DNA of 64,000 nt from Mesorhizobium sp. AR10. Lineage in GTDB: Bacteria > Pseudomonadota > Alphaproteobacteria > Rhizobiales > Rhizobiaceae. The position numbers and the translations under genes were made by a program. Location: positions 2,830,001-2,894,000 of the forward strand of contig NZ_CP080524.1 of assembly GCF_024746795.1 (NCBI RefSeq), in the 5' to 3' direction. The notes beneath the pieces are model-generated. The model saw nothing but the letters and a program-made list of their open reading frames with translations. It was not told where the DNA came from and did no database searches. Of the stretch, positions 1 to 8,427 are shown piece after piece (the first letter of the stretch is position 1; each line of letters opens with the position of its first letter).

Positions 1-1
1 C

Positions 2-1294
2 CTGCAGACCGATGCCGCCGACGTGTCGATCCATCCGCTCGAGTTTCGCATGGCGACAGGCGTCGCTTATCCTGATCCTGTCGCCGTCGAGCGGGCGGCA
101 GCTCTGCTGCTTGCCGCCGAACGTCCCGTCATCCTGGCCGGCGGGGGCGTAATCACTGCAAATGCCTCAGATGTCTTGAGCAAGCTCGCCGCCAAGGTCG
201 GCGCAGCCGTCTCCACCACATGGAACGGCAAGGGTGCGATCCCTGAAGATCATGCGCTCAGCATCGGGGCAATCGGCCAGACCGGTACGCTCTGCGGCAA
301 TCAGATAACCGCCGGAGCCGATGTGGTGATGTCGGTCGGCTGCCGGTTCACCGACTGGTCGGCGTCGAGCTACCGCAAGGGCGCAAGTCTATCGATCCCG
401 CCGGCAAGGCTGATACACGTCGACATTGATCACCACGAGATCGGAAAGAACTATCCAGTAGAGGTCGGCATCGTCGCCGATGCGCGGGCGACGCTGGAGG
501 CGATCCTCGCACTGATCTCCGATCAGCAGTCGCGGCGCTGCCTCGATAGGCGGCAAGGCTATTTTGCACGAATTCAGGCCAGCAAGTCCGATTGGGAAGC
601 CATGCTGGCGCCGCGGCGCGACTCGCGCGAGGCGCCATTCACCTCGCAGTTTCCACTCGGCGAATTGCGCAAGGTCATGGATCGCGATGGCATCGTACTA
701 GCGGGTTCCGGCAACACGCAAGGCGCGGTCAAGCAGACTTTCCCGGTTTATCAGCCGCGCACGCACATCACGTCCGGCTCATTCTCGCCGATGGGATGGG
801 TGCTGCCGGCAGCCCTTGGTGCCAAGCTCGCTCAACCAGATCGCCAGGTGGTCGCGGTCATGGGCGACGGCGACTTCATGATGTCGCTACCTGAAATGGC
901 GACCGCCGTCATGAATGACATCGGCGCCGTGTTCCTGGTTCAGAACAACCGTGGCTACATGTCGATCCGCGGCGGACAACGCAAATTTCTTGGCCGTCAC
1001 CTTGCCAGTGAGTTCAACTACCACAAGGGCAACGGGGAGCCCTATACGGCCGATCTTTCGGAGATAGCCAAAAATTTTGGGCTACCGTCCTGGAAGGTGA
1101 ATGAGGCCGACGACCTGCGCCCGGCGCTGGAGCGGGCGCTCGCTTCCGGTGGTCCTGCCCTCGTCGAGGTTACAACTGCACGGGACGCGGCCGGACCGTT
1201 TGTCACCGGATGGTGGGATTTCCCTTCGCCCGAATACTACGAAAAGGAGCAGGCCGAATACCAGGCGGGACGTGCTCTCGAACAGCATTTGTAA
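2..1294 (+). CDS. Thiamine pyrophosphate-dependent enzyme, acetolactate synthase/IolD-like (5' truncated)
   Basis: C-terminal ~430 residues of a TPP enzyme; the frame is open to the window edge, so the N-terminal pyrimidine-binding domain lies outside. Visible are the central domain (starting near AERPVILAGGG) and the TPP pyrophosphate-binding domain with the GDGDF motif about 280 residues in, followed about 25 residues later by the paired Asn (QNN) that closes the Mg/TPP site. The family includes acetolactate synthase, glyoxylate carboligase and the inositol ring-opening hydrolase IolD. The catabolic setting (Gfo/Idh dehydrogenases, sugar isomerase) makes a carbocycle or ketose cleavage role more likely than branched-chain amino-acid synthesis, but the substrate is an inference. 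A strong hairpin follows the stop codon, so this gene ends its own transcript before the ABC operon. Confidence 0.8.
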   Translation: MQTDAADVSIHPLEFRMATGVAYPDPVAVERAAALLLAAERPVILAGGGVITANASDVLSKLAAKVGAAVSTTWNGKGAIPEDHALSIGAIGQTGTLCGNQITAGADVVMSVGCRFTDWSASSYRKGASLSIPPARLIHVDIDHHEIGKNYPVEVGIVADARATLEAILALISDQQSRRCLDRRQGYFARIQASKSDWEAMLAPRRDSREAPFTSQFPLGELRKVMDRDGIVLAGSGNTQGAVKQTFPVYQPRTHITSGSFSPMGWVLPAALGAKLAQPDRQVVAVMGDGDFMMSLPEMATAVMNDIGAVFLVQNNRGYMSIRGGQRKFLGRHLASEFNYHKGNGEPYTADLSEIAKNFGLPSWKVNEADDLRPALERALASGGPALVEVTTARDAAGPFVTGWWDFPSPEYYEKEQAEYQAGRALEQHL

Positions 1295-1335
1295 TTCATA
1301 TCCGTCGCTTCTCTCCTCCCTGAGACGACGGCCTC

Positions 1336-1369
1336 GCCGGTGCGCGGAAACAAGTCGCCGCGCACCGGC
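1336..1369 (+). terminator. Strong hairpin terminator after the TPP enzyme gene
   Basis: Perfect 12-bp inverted repeat (1336-1347 with 1358-1369, GC-rich arms, 10-nt loop) followed by a short T-rich run (atttctctt). It sits 42 bp after the stop codon and upstream of the operator and RBS of the ABC operon, separating the two transcripts. Confidence 0.75.
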
Positions 1370-1477
1370 ATTTCTCTTGAGAAAGGTACGTGCCGCTCAG
1401 TATGGCGGCATCGGCGCGGCCGGGCCCTGTGAGGCTGATGACAAAGACGAGATTCGGCCGGGAACGCCGGGCAGATA

Positions 1478-1491
1478 ATAGATCGATCTAA
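1478..1491. promoter_or_regulatory. LacI-type operator, site 1 (ABC operon)
   Basis: ATAGATCGATCTAA, one mismatch from the window's palindromic consensus TTAGATCGATCTAA, with the usual CG centre of LacI-family operators. It lies 32 bp before the start of the first permease gene, upstream of its RBS, and so is placed to control genes 1524-6838. The likely ligand is the LacI-family protein encoded at 20899-21954. Confidence 0.75.
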
Positions 1492-1523
1492 TACCGCCTA
1501 TTAAAGGCAAATGGGAGATCACA

Positions 1524-2474
1524 ATGGCAGGGTTACTGGCCGAATTGTATGGCGGTGCCGACGCTGCGCGAACCGAAAAACTGCCGGGCCGCTTCAGGGT
1601 TGGTTTGGCGCGGATGATGTCGCTGATCGTGCTGTCGCCGTCTCTGCTCATCCTCAGCGTCTTCGTCTACGGTTTTGCGATCTGGTCCCTGGTGATTTCG
1701 ATGACGTCGTCGAAACTGGCGCCGAAATACGACTTCGTTGGGCTTGACCAATATTTTGCGCTCTGGTCGATGGATCGCTGGCACGTCGCAGTCAGCAATC
1801 TCGCGATCTTCGCCGGTCTGTTCATTTCGCTGTCCGTCGGGCTTGGCCTCTTGCTCGCCATCTTTCTCGATCAGCGCATCCGCGCCGAAAATGTCATTCG
1901 CTCGATCTACCTTTATCCAATGGCGATTTCCTTCATCGTCACTGGAACCGCCTGGAAATGGATTCTCAATCCTGGCCTAGGCATTGAGAAACTGGTTCGC
2001 GACCTGGGGTGGGCAAGCTTCTCGTTCGACTGGGTCGTCAACCCCAACATGTCAGTCTACACGCTGGTCATCGCCGCCGTCTGGCAGAGTTCAGGCTTTG
2101 CCATGGCAATCTTTCTCGCAGGTCTGCGCGGGGTCGATCAGGAAATCATCAAGGCAGCGCGGATCGATGGCGCCGGGTCTTGGCTGATCTATCGCGCCGT
2201 CATCATTCCGATGCTGCGGCCGGTCTTCCTGACCGTGGTTGTGATCCTGACCTACCAAGCGGTCCGGTCGTTCGACCTCGTCGTATCGCTCACCGGTGGA
2301 GGTCCCGGGTTCTCTTCCGATCTGCCAGCGACTTTCATGTACCAGTTCGCCTTCAGCCGGAACCGCATGGCACTCGCCGCGGCCAGCGGGATGATGATCT
2401 TCATGACGATTGCGGCAGTGATGGTCCCCTACATCTATTCGGAACTTCGTCGGGAGGCCCGCAATGAGCGCTGA
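1524..2474 (+). CDS. Sugar ABC transporter permease (MalF/UgpA-like)
   Basis: 316-residue inner-membrane permease of the carbohydrate uptake CUT1 type. A cytoplasmic N-terminus is followed by about six hydrophobic segments. The EAA loop that docks on the ATPase is visible near residue 205 (IIKAARIDGAG), and the family's N-terminal ISMTSSK-type region follows the first helix. The ATG is preceded by GGGAGA. The stop overlaps the next permease by 11 bp, so the pair is translationally coupled. The matching ATPase is at 3371 and the matching binding protein is displaced to 7071. Substrate unknown; CUT1 systems carry sugars, polyols or glycerol-phosphates. Confidence 0.88.
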   Translation: MAGLLAELYGGADAARTEKLPGRFRVGLARMMSLIVLSPSLLILSVFVYGFAIWSLVISMTSSKLAPKYDFVGLDQYFALWSMDRWHVAVSNLAIFAGLFISLSVGLGLLLAIFLDQRIRAENVIRSIYLYPMAISFIVTGTAWKWILNPGLGIEKLVRDLGWASFSFDWVVNPNMSVYTLVIAAVWQSSGFAMAIFLAGLRGVDQEIIKAARIDGAGSWLIYRAVIIPMLRPVFLTVVVILTYQAVRSFDLVVSLTGGGPGFSSDLPATFMYQFAFSRNRMALAAASGMMIFMTIAAVMVPYIYSELRREARNER

Positions 2475-3366
2475 AGCGACCTTGGGCGCACCGAAGCGCG
2501 AGGCAGGAGCTGGATTGTCCCGGCTTCTTGGCCGGGTATTCATCTACGGCATCCTGATCCTGTTCGCGCTCTACTATCTGATGCCTTTGTTCGTGATGAT
2601 CGTGACATCGCTCAAGGACATGTCCGAAATCCGGGAAGGCAACCTGATATCGCTGCCGCGCAACCCGACTTTGGAGCCGTGGCGGGTGGCCTGGATGGAG
2701 GCCTGTGTCGGCGTCGACTGTCCGGGAATTAGAGGATTCTACGCCAACACTTTCCTGATGGTGCTGCCGGCGGTGACGATCTCGACGCTGCTTGGATCGT
2801 TGAACGGGTTTGCATTGACCAAGTTCAATTTCCCGGGACATCGTCTTGTCTTCGGCCTGATCATGTTCGGCTGCTTCACGCCGTATCAGGCGATCCTCAT
2901 CCCGATGGCGACGGTGCTCGGAAAGCTAGGGCTTTCAGGCAGCCTGTGGGGCCTGATCCTGATCCACGTCATCTATGGCCTGCCGTTCACCACACTTTTC
3001 TTCCGCAACTATTACGTTTCCATTCCACAGGATCTGGTGAAGGCAGCACGGGTCGACGGAGCCGGCTTCTTCCGGATCTTTTACCACATCCTGCTGCCGA
3101 TCTCGGCGCCGATTGCCATCGTCTCTGTCATCTGGCAGTTCACCAACATCTGGAACGACTTCCTGTTCGGCGCGTCGTTCACTTACGGACGCAACGCGCC
3201 AATCATGGTCGCTCTCAACAACATCGTAAACACGTCGACCGGCGAGCGCCCATACAACGTCCAGATGGCGGCAGCGATCATGGCCGCTCTGCCCACCCTG
3301 ATTATCTACGTCTTTGCCGGGCGCTACTTCATCCGCGGCCTGGTCGCTGGTTCCGTGAAAGGTTAG
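2464..3366 (+). CDS. Sugar ABC transporter permease (MalG/UgpE-like)
   Basis: 300-residue second permease of the same CUT1 importer. Six predicted helices and an EAA loop near residue 191 (LVKAARVDGAGFF). The C-terminus ends in the MalG-type GRYFIRGLVAGSVKG tail that contacts the ATPase. Its ATG overlaps the end of the preceding permease. An insertion around residues 75-85 containing two Cys (ACVGVDCPG) is found in a subgroup of alphaproteobacterial MalG-like permeases. It forms the heterodimeric channel with the 1524-2474 product. Confidence 0.88.
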   Translation: MSAEATLGAPKREAGAGLSRLLGRVFIYGILILFALYYLMPLFVMIVTSLKDMSEIREGNLISLPRNPTLEPWRVAWMEACVGVDCPGIRGFYANTFLMVLPAVTISTLLGSLNGFALTKFNFPGHRLVFGLIMFGCFTPYQAILIPMATVLGKLGLSGSLWGLILIHVIYGLPFTTLFFRNYYVSIPQDLVKAARVDGAGFFRIFYHILLPISAPIAIVSVIWQFTNIWNDFLFGASFTYGRNAPIMVALNNIVNTSTGERPYNVQMAAAIMAALPTLIIYVFAGRYFIRGLVAGSVKG

Positions 3367-3370
3367 TGCC

Positions 3371-4480
3371 ATGTCTTCCCTTACGATCAAGGACATCTCC
3401 AAACGCTTCGGCGGATATCAGGCGCTGGACAACGTAAACATCGAGGCGGACTCCGGCGAATTTCTGGTGCTCCTCGGACCTTCAGGATGCGGAAAATCGA
3501 CGCTGCTGAACATGATCGCGGGATTGGAAACCGTAACCGAGGGGTTGATCCGGATCGATGGGGAAGTGGTGAACGACCGCGATCCGAAAGATCGCGACAT
3601 CGCCATGGTATTCCAGTCCTACGCGCTCTATCCGAGCATGACAGTTCGCGAAAACATCTGCTTCGGCATGAGGGTCAGGAAGGTGCCGAAGGCGCAACAG
3701 GTCGAGTCCGTTGGCCGCGTCGCCAGGATGCTCCAGCTCGAATCATTGCTGGACCGAAGGCCCAGCCAGCTCTCGGGCGGGCAGCGCCAGCGCGTCGCCA
3801 TGGGACGTGCGCTGGTACGCGATCCGAAGGTATTCCTGTTCGACGAGCCGCTTTCCAACCTCGACGCGAAGCTGCGGGTCGAAATGAGGACCGAAATAAA
3901 AAAGCTTCACAAGAAGCTCGGTGTGACGATCGTCTACGTGACGCACGATCAGATCGAAGCGATGACGCTAGCCACCAAGGTCGTCGTCATGCGCCAGGCG
4001 CGAATTCAACAAGTTGGATCGCCGCAGGAGATCTACGATCGACCCCAAAACCTGTATGTCGCAAGCTTCATCGGCTCGCCGCCGATGAACCTCGTTCCCG
4101 GGACATTGCGCGAAGATGGCGGCCAGGTTGCAGTCGAAACCACACTCGAGAGTGGCGCCAAGCTGGTAATTCCAATGGGGCGTGCGACCCCGGCCATGGC
4201 GCCGTACTTCGGCAGCAAGATCATCCTTGGAGCGAGACCGGAAATCATCACGGAACCGGGCATCCATTATGATGGTGCGACCCCATATACATTCGATGCC
4301 AGGGTCGAGGTGGTCGAGCCGACCGGCTCCGACAATCTGGCGATCATCAGTCTGGGCGGGATCGATGCGATCGCACGGCTGCGGCCCGGCGCTGGTGTTG
4401 CCGGGAAGCCGATGTCGTTCAGCATCGACACCAGCAAGGCGTTGCTGTTCGATCCGCAATCCGAACAGCGCATCGCCTGA
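3371..4480 (+). CDS. Sugar ABC transporter ATP-binding protein (UgpC/MsmK/MalK-like)
   Basis: 369 residues. Walker A GPSGCGKST at about 37-45, ABC signature LSGGQRQR near 134, Walker B FLFDEP near 155, and the H-loop His in YVTHDQ near 190, followed by a C-terminal TOBE/regulatory region of about 130 residues. All catalytic motifs are intact. It starts 4 bp after the second permease and is followed after 7 bp by a GMC dehydrogenase that starts at GTG, so it is the third gene of an at least five-gene operon. It energises the CUT1 importer; some MalK-type ATPases serve several permeases. Confidence 0.9.
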   Translation: MSSLTIKDISKRFGGYQALDNVNIEADSGEFLVLLGPSGCGKSTLLNMIAGLETVTEGLIRIDGEVVNDRDPKDRDIAMVFQSYALYPSMTVRENICFGMRVRKVPKAQQVESVGRVARMLQLESLLDRRPSQLSGGQRQRVAMGRALVRDPKVFLFDEPLSNLDAKLRVEMRTEIKKLHKKLGVTIVYVTHDQIEAMTLATKVVVMRQARIQQVGSPQEIYDRPQNLYVASFIGSPPMNLVPGTLREDGGQVAVETTLESGAKLVIPMGRATPAMAPYFGSKIILGARPEIITEPGIHYDGATPYTFDARVEVVEPTGSDNLAIISLGGIDAIARLRPGAGVAGKPMSFSIDTSKALLFDPQSEQRIA

Positions 4481-4487
4481 GGCCGCA

Positions 4488-6056
4488 GTGCGCGAGCAGC
4501 GAGACTTCGATGTGATTGTCGTCGGTAGCGGTGTCGGCGGCGGCGCCACTGCACTGCGGCTGGCGTCCTCCGGCCTCTCCATTGCCCTGGTCGAGCGCGG
4601 GACATTCCTGCCGCGCGAGGCCGAGAATTGGAATGCCGATGAAGTGTTCCGGCGCCAGCGGTATCAGTCACCTGACGAGCGCTGGTCGTTCGATGGCGGC
4701 AAGCCGATCAAGCCCGCGTCCTACTACTTCGTCGGCGGCGCCACCAAGCTGTTTGGCGGCGTGATGATGAGGCTGCGCGAGCGCGATTTCCAGAAGATCG
4801 AGTATCCAGACGGGCTCTCTCCAGCATGGCCGATCGGATACCAGGATCTGGAACCCTACTATGGCCAGGCCGAGCGGCTTTTCGGGGTGCATGGACATCC
4901 CGGTGTCGACCCGACAGAACCGCCCCTGACATCGCAACTGCCGTTCGGCCCGGTCGATCACGACCGGCCGAGCGAGCAATTCATCTACCAGTTGAGGGAC
5001 CGCGGTCTGCGGCCGTTCTCCTTGCCGCTCGTGCTGCAACGTCATTCCGGCGGTGCTTGCGTGCGGTGCGGGACATGCGATGGCTATCCCTGCCTGGTTG
5101 GCGCCAAGTTGGACGCAGAGTTGGCGCTGGTCCGCCCGGCAATGGCGCACCGAAACGTCACCCTGCTCGACAACAGCATGGTAACGCGGCTTGAGCTTGA
5201 TCCAGCAAGCAACAGGATCAGCCGCATTGTCGGGCTTCGGGACGGCCAGGAATTCTCGCTGCGTGCGAAGGTCTTTGTTGTTTCGGCTGGCGCCATCAAT
5301 TCGGCAGCCCTGCTCCTGCGCTCCGTCGGCGGGCGATCGCCGCGCGGCATTGCCAATTCCTCAGGCGTGGTTGGGCGCCACTACATGGCGCACAACTCGT
5401 CGGTGGTGATGGCGGTTGGTTTGAAGAAGACAGGAACGGTCTTTCAGAAGAGCTTCGGCGTCAACGATTTCTACTTCGGCGACGAACACTATCCCCATCC
5501 GATGGGCAATGTGCAGATGATCGGCAAGCTGCATGGCCCTATGCTTGCGCACCGTACGCCGATGTTGCCGCCGCGGTTGCGTCAGGCAATCGCCGACCGC
5601 AGCGTCGATTGGTACCTGCAGTCCGAGGACCTGCCGCATCCCGACAGTCGGGTTTCTGTTAGCGCAGACGGCTCGATTAGGCTCGACAGGAAGGTCACGA
5701 ACCTTCGCTCGCACAAGGAACTGGTCAAGCGGATATGTGGCTTGATGCGTTCCCTCGGCTACCCACTGGTGCTGAGCGAAATGCTGGGAGCTCGCACCAC
5801 ATCCCATCAATGCGGCACGGTCAGGATGGGCAGCGATCCGAAGCAAGCGGCGCTCGATGCATTCTGCCGGACCTATGATCATCCAAATCTGTTCGTCGTC
5901 GACGGCTCCTTCTTTCCGTCTTCGGCGGCGGTCAATCCGTCGCTGACGATCGCAGCCCAGGCCCTGCGCGTCGCAGACCACATGCTTGAGGAAGATTTCG
6001 GAATCGGGCAGGCGGGCGAGCGACCCAAGGTTGCCACCGAAAGGATCGATAGATGA
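4488..6056 (+). CDS. GMC-family FAD-dependent oxidoreductase
   Basis: 522 residues from a GTG start chosen because GAGG lies 6 bp upstream and the Rossmann motif GSGVGGGATALRL falls right after it. The open frame extends further upstream inside the ATPase gene but has no reason to be used. C-terminal GMC signature with the active-site His region SHQCGTVRMGSD and PSLTIAAQALRVADH. A Cys-rich stretch, CVRCGTCDGYPC (CX2CX2CX4C), lies near residue 195; similar Cys motifs occur in membrane-type GMC alcohol and gluconate dehydrogenases. It probably oxidises a hydroxyl of the imported polyol or sugar, passing electrons to a quinone or cytochrome rather than O2 (inference). The stop overlaps the next start (ATGA). 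Confidence 0.85.
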   Translation: MREQRDFDVIVVGSGVGGGATALRLASSGLSIALVERGTFLPREAENWNADEVFRRQRYQSPDERWSFDGGKPIKPASYYFVGGATKLFGGVMMRLRERDFQKIEYPDGLSPAWPIGYQDLEPYYGQAERLFGVHGHPGVDPTEPPLTSQLPFGPVDHDRPSEQFIYQLRDRGLRPFSLPLVLQRHSGGACVRCGTCDGYPCLVGAKLDAELALVRPAMAHRNVTLLDNSMVTRLELDPASNRISRIVGLRDGQEFSLRAKVFVVSAGAINSAALLLRSVGGRSPRGIANSSGVVGRHYMAHNSSVVMAVGLKKTGTVFQKSFGVNDFYFGDEHYPHPMGNVQMIGKLHGPMLAHRTPMLPPRLRQAIADRSVDWYLQSEDLPHPDSRVSVSADGSIRLDRKVTNLRSHKELVKRICGLMRSLGYPLVLSEMLGARTTSHQCGTVRMGSDPKQAALDAFCRTYDHPNLFVVDGSFFPSSAAVNPSLTIAAQALRVADHMLEEDFGIGQAGERPKVATERIDR

Positions 6057-6838
6057 CGACAGTCTCGTTCCAGCTCTTCACAGCAAGGCGGTTCGGGTCT
6101 CTGGATCACATCCTTTCACGCCTCGCCAGCCATGGCTACAAGGCGGTTGAGGGGTACGACGATTGCTACGCCGATCCGAAAATCCTTGCATCAATGTTGC
6201 ACGAAAACGGCCTCATCATGCCGACGGGGCACTTTGGGCTCCATCGCCTGGAGGACGTGCGATCAGTCGTTGACGTTTGTCGTCAAGTCGGCATCTCCAC
6301 AGTCATTGGGCCTAACATCGAAAAGGCCAACCGACCCGACACGATTTCCGGTTGGAAACACATGGGTCGGGAGCTCGCCTCGATCGGCAGAGCGATTGTC
6401 GCCGAAGGCTTGTCGTTTGCCTGGCACAACAATGATTTCGAATTCATGCCCGCGCGGGACGGTACGCTACCGATGCAGATCCTGCTTGAAGAGACCCCAG
6501 ACACTGGCTGGCAGTTCGATGTCGCGTGGGCGATCAAAGGCGGCAGTGATCCGGCGTGGTGGATGGATCGCTACGGACCTCGGATCGTATCCCTCCACTT
6601 GAAGGACATCGCAGTATTAGGCGAAAATCTGGATGAGGATGGCTGGGCGGATGTCGGTCACGGTGTCCTCGATTGGCCGTCGCTTGTCAAAAGCGCGCTG
6701 GAGAAGACCCATGCCTCGACTTTTGTGATCGAGCACGAGGCTGTCTCGGATCTCGACAGGTTCGCCGCCAACTCCTTGCTGGCCGCACGCGACTGGCTAC
6801 GAAATGACAGTTCGCGCAACTCTATTGTATCGATCTAA
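6053..6838 (+). CDS. Sugar phosphate isomerase/epimerase (xylose-isomerase-like TIM barrel)
   Basis: 261 residues of the AP endonuclease family 2 fold (IolE/IolH/Hyi-type). Metal-ligand positions typical of the family are visible: HNNDFEF mid-protein, then the QFDVAW Asp and the SLHLKDI His, and a late Glu in VIEHEAV. It overlaps the GMC gene by 4 bp (ATGA) and closes the first operon. The pairing of a dehydrogenase with a TIM-barrel isomerase is the usual oxidise-then-isomerise logic of inositol or rare-sugar catabolism. The exact reaction cannot be assigned. Its stop codon lies inside an operator-like palindrome (6825-6838). Confidence 0.82.
   Translation: MTTVSFQLFTARRFGSLDHILSRLASHGYKAVEGYDDCYADPKILASMLHENGLIMPTGHFGLHRLEDVRSVVDVCRQVGISTVIGPNIEKANRPDTISGWKHMGRELASIGRAIVAEGLSFAWHNNDFEFMPARDGTLPMQILLEETPDTGWQFDVAWAIKGGSDPAWWMDRYGPRIVSLHLKDIAVLGENLDEDGWADVGHGVLDWPSLVKSALEKTHASTFVIEHEAVSDLDRFAANSLLAARDWLRNDSSRNSIVSI
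6825..6838. promoter_or_regulatory. LacI-type operator, site 2 (overlaps a stop codon)
   Basis: TTGTATCGATCTAA, two mismatches from the consensus, both in the left half. Its TAA is the stop codon of the isomerase gene. It lies 136 bp upstream of a perfect copy (6961-6974) in the same 232-bp spacer. A weak CCCCC/GGGGG hairpin (6884-6901) sits between the two, so DNA looping between sites is possible. Confidence 0.5.
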
Positions 6839-6960
6839 TACGCGTGCTATCGTTGACGTGTTTCGGATTCCAAAAGGCATTCGCCCCCGCGTGACAGGGG
6901 GAAACAAGTAACCTTGAATGGGACAGATCGCAAAAGTACCGTTTTCGTTTCGGTCTGCTT

Positions 6961-6974
6961 TTAGATCGATCTAA
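6961..6974. promoter_or_regulatory. LacI-type operator, site 3 (binding-protein gene)
   Basis: Perfect TTAGATCGATCTAA, 96 bp before the ATG of the binding-protein gene at 7071. The spacing suits an operator at or just downstream of a promoter with a leader of 60-90 nt. Confidence 0.78.
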
Positions 6975-7070
6975 TGGCAGGCTAAGAATGCGTAGCCGCA
7001 TAGGGCGGCTCAGTGGCTGTCCGTCCGGGCCGCTGACGACGCGGGGGACGGTAATCAATGGGAGACTGCA

Positions 7071-8339
7071 ATGATGAGTATCAATAGAACGATGATGCGC
7101 GGATTGGTCGTCGCATCGGTATTTGCCCTGGGCTCGGTCAGCGCCGCGTTCGCCGATGGCAAGGTCGAAGTGATGCATTGGTGGACATCGGGTGGCGAGG
7201 CGAACGCCTTGAGCGTCCTGAAAGACGCCCTGAAGTCAGACGGGATCAGCTGGGAAGATTCTGCGATCGCAGGCGGCTCCGGGACCAACGCGCTTCAAGT
7301 TCTGCAAGCTCGCGTGGCCTCCGGAAATCCGCCAGCTGCGATGCAGATGCACGGCCAACAGATCCGCAGCTATTCGGAAGAAGGCCTGCTTGGTGACCTG
7401 TTCGAAGTCGCAAAGGCGCAGAACTGGGACGCTGTCATGGCGCCGGAATTGCAGGCATTCGCTAAATACAACGGTGTCTATGTCGGCGTGCCGTTCAATG
7501 AACACCGTCACAATTGGATGTGGACAAGCAAAAAGATCATCGATCGCTACGACGGCAAGGTGCCGGCAACCTGGGACGATTGGTTTGCGCTTGCAGACAA
7601 GATGAAGGCGGGCGGGGTGCAGCCTCTCGCCCATGGCGGCCAGCCTTGGCAGGAGTTCATGCTCTGGGAGGACATCCTGATTTCTGTTGGCGGGCCGGAA
7701 TTCCACAAAAAGGCCGTCGAGAAACTGGACGCGCAGTCGCTGCAGAGCGACTCGATGGTGAAGACATTCGATATGTTCCGGAAAGTGCTCGGCTACGCCG
7801 ACACCAACGCAGCAAACAGGGATTGGAACCTCGCGACTGCAATGGTGATCGAAGATCAGGCGGCGTTCCAGTTCATGGGAGACTGGGCAAAGGGCGAATT
7901 CACTGTGGCTGGCAAGAAGGCCAACGTGGACTATGTTTGCTCCCCTGCTCCTGGCACCGAAGGAACCTATGTGTTTCTGGCTGATTTCTGGGGCTTCTTC
8001 CCAGTCAAAGACGAGGCGGCGAAGAAGGCTCAGTCCGAGATGGCCCGCCTTACGATGGACGCAAAGGTGCAGACGGAATTCAATATCCGCAAGGGATCAA
8101 TACCGGCCCGGATCGACATTGATCCCAAGGCCTTTGACGAATGCGGGCAGGCCGCAATCGCCGACCGTGCCGCGGCGGCTGCAAAGGGCAATGTTCTGCC
8201 TTCGCTGGCGCAGAACCATGCGCAGTCGCGTGAGGTACGCGGTGTGTTCGAAGACGTTATCACTTCCTTCGCGAACAATCCGGCGATGACGTCGGCCGAC
8301 GCCGTCGCGCAACTGAAGTCGGGTCTGGCCGGTCTTTGA
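7071..8339 (+). CDS. Sugar ABC transporter periplasmic binding protein
   Basis: 422 residues of the SBP_bac_1 (MalE/CUT1) family. Typical Sec signal peptide: charged Arg residues, hydrophobic core, cleavage likely after AFA at residue 28. The mature protein begins DGKVEVMHWW, the characteristic first strand of these proteins. ATG preceded by GGGAGA with about 6 bp spacing. It has its own operator-controlled promoter, so the binding protein can be made in excess over the permeases encoded upstream, the usual stoichiometry. Trp and aromatic residues near HRHNWMW and GGQPWQEF fit carbohydrate stacking. Substrate unknown. Confidence 0.88.
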   Translation: MMSINRTMMRGLVVASVFALGSVSAAFADGKVEVMHWWTSGGEANALSVLKDALKSDGISWEDSAIAGGSGTNALQVLQARVASGNPPAAMQMHGQQIRSYSEEGLLGDLFEVAKAQNWDAVMAPELQAFAKYNGVYVGVPFNEHRHNWMWTSKKIIDRYDGKVPATWDDWFALADKMKAGGVQPLAHGGQPWQEFMLWEDILISVGGPEFHKKAVEKLDAQSLQSDSMVKTFDMFRKVLGYADTNAANRDWNLATAMVIEDQAAFQFMGDWAKGEFTVAGKKANVDYVCSPAPGTEGTYVFLADFWGFFPVKDEAAKKAQSEMARLTMDAKVQTEFNIRKGSIPARIDIDPKAFDECGQAAIADRAAAAAKGNVLPSLAQNHAQSREVRGVFEDVITSFANNPAMTSADAVAQLKSGLAGL

Positions 8340-8427
8340 CCGCGTAGCAAAGCCGGGGGGCGGGAGCATTCTCGTCCTCCGGTAGTTCGTAGCATTCGAA
8401 GTACACAAAGAACCTTACAGGCGCCCT

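Noticed and set aside
8340..8427. Possible terminator after the sugar-binding protein gene
   Set aside because: The GC-rich arms match only partly and there is no T-run; the downstream ALDH gene is probably in the same transcript.
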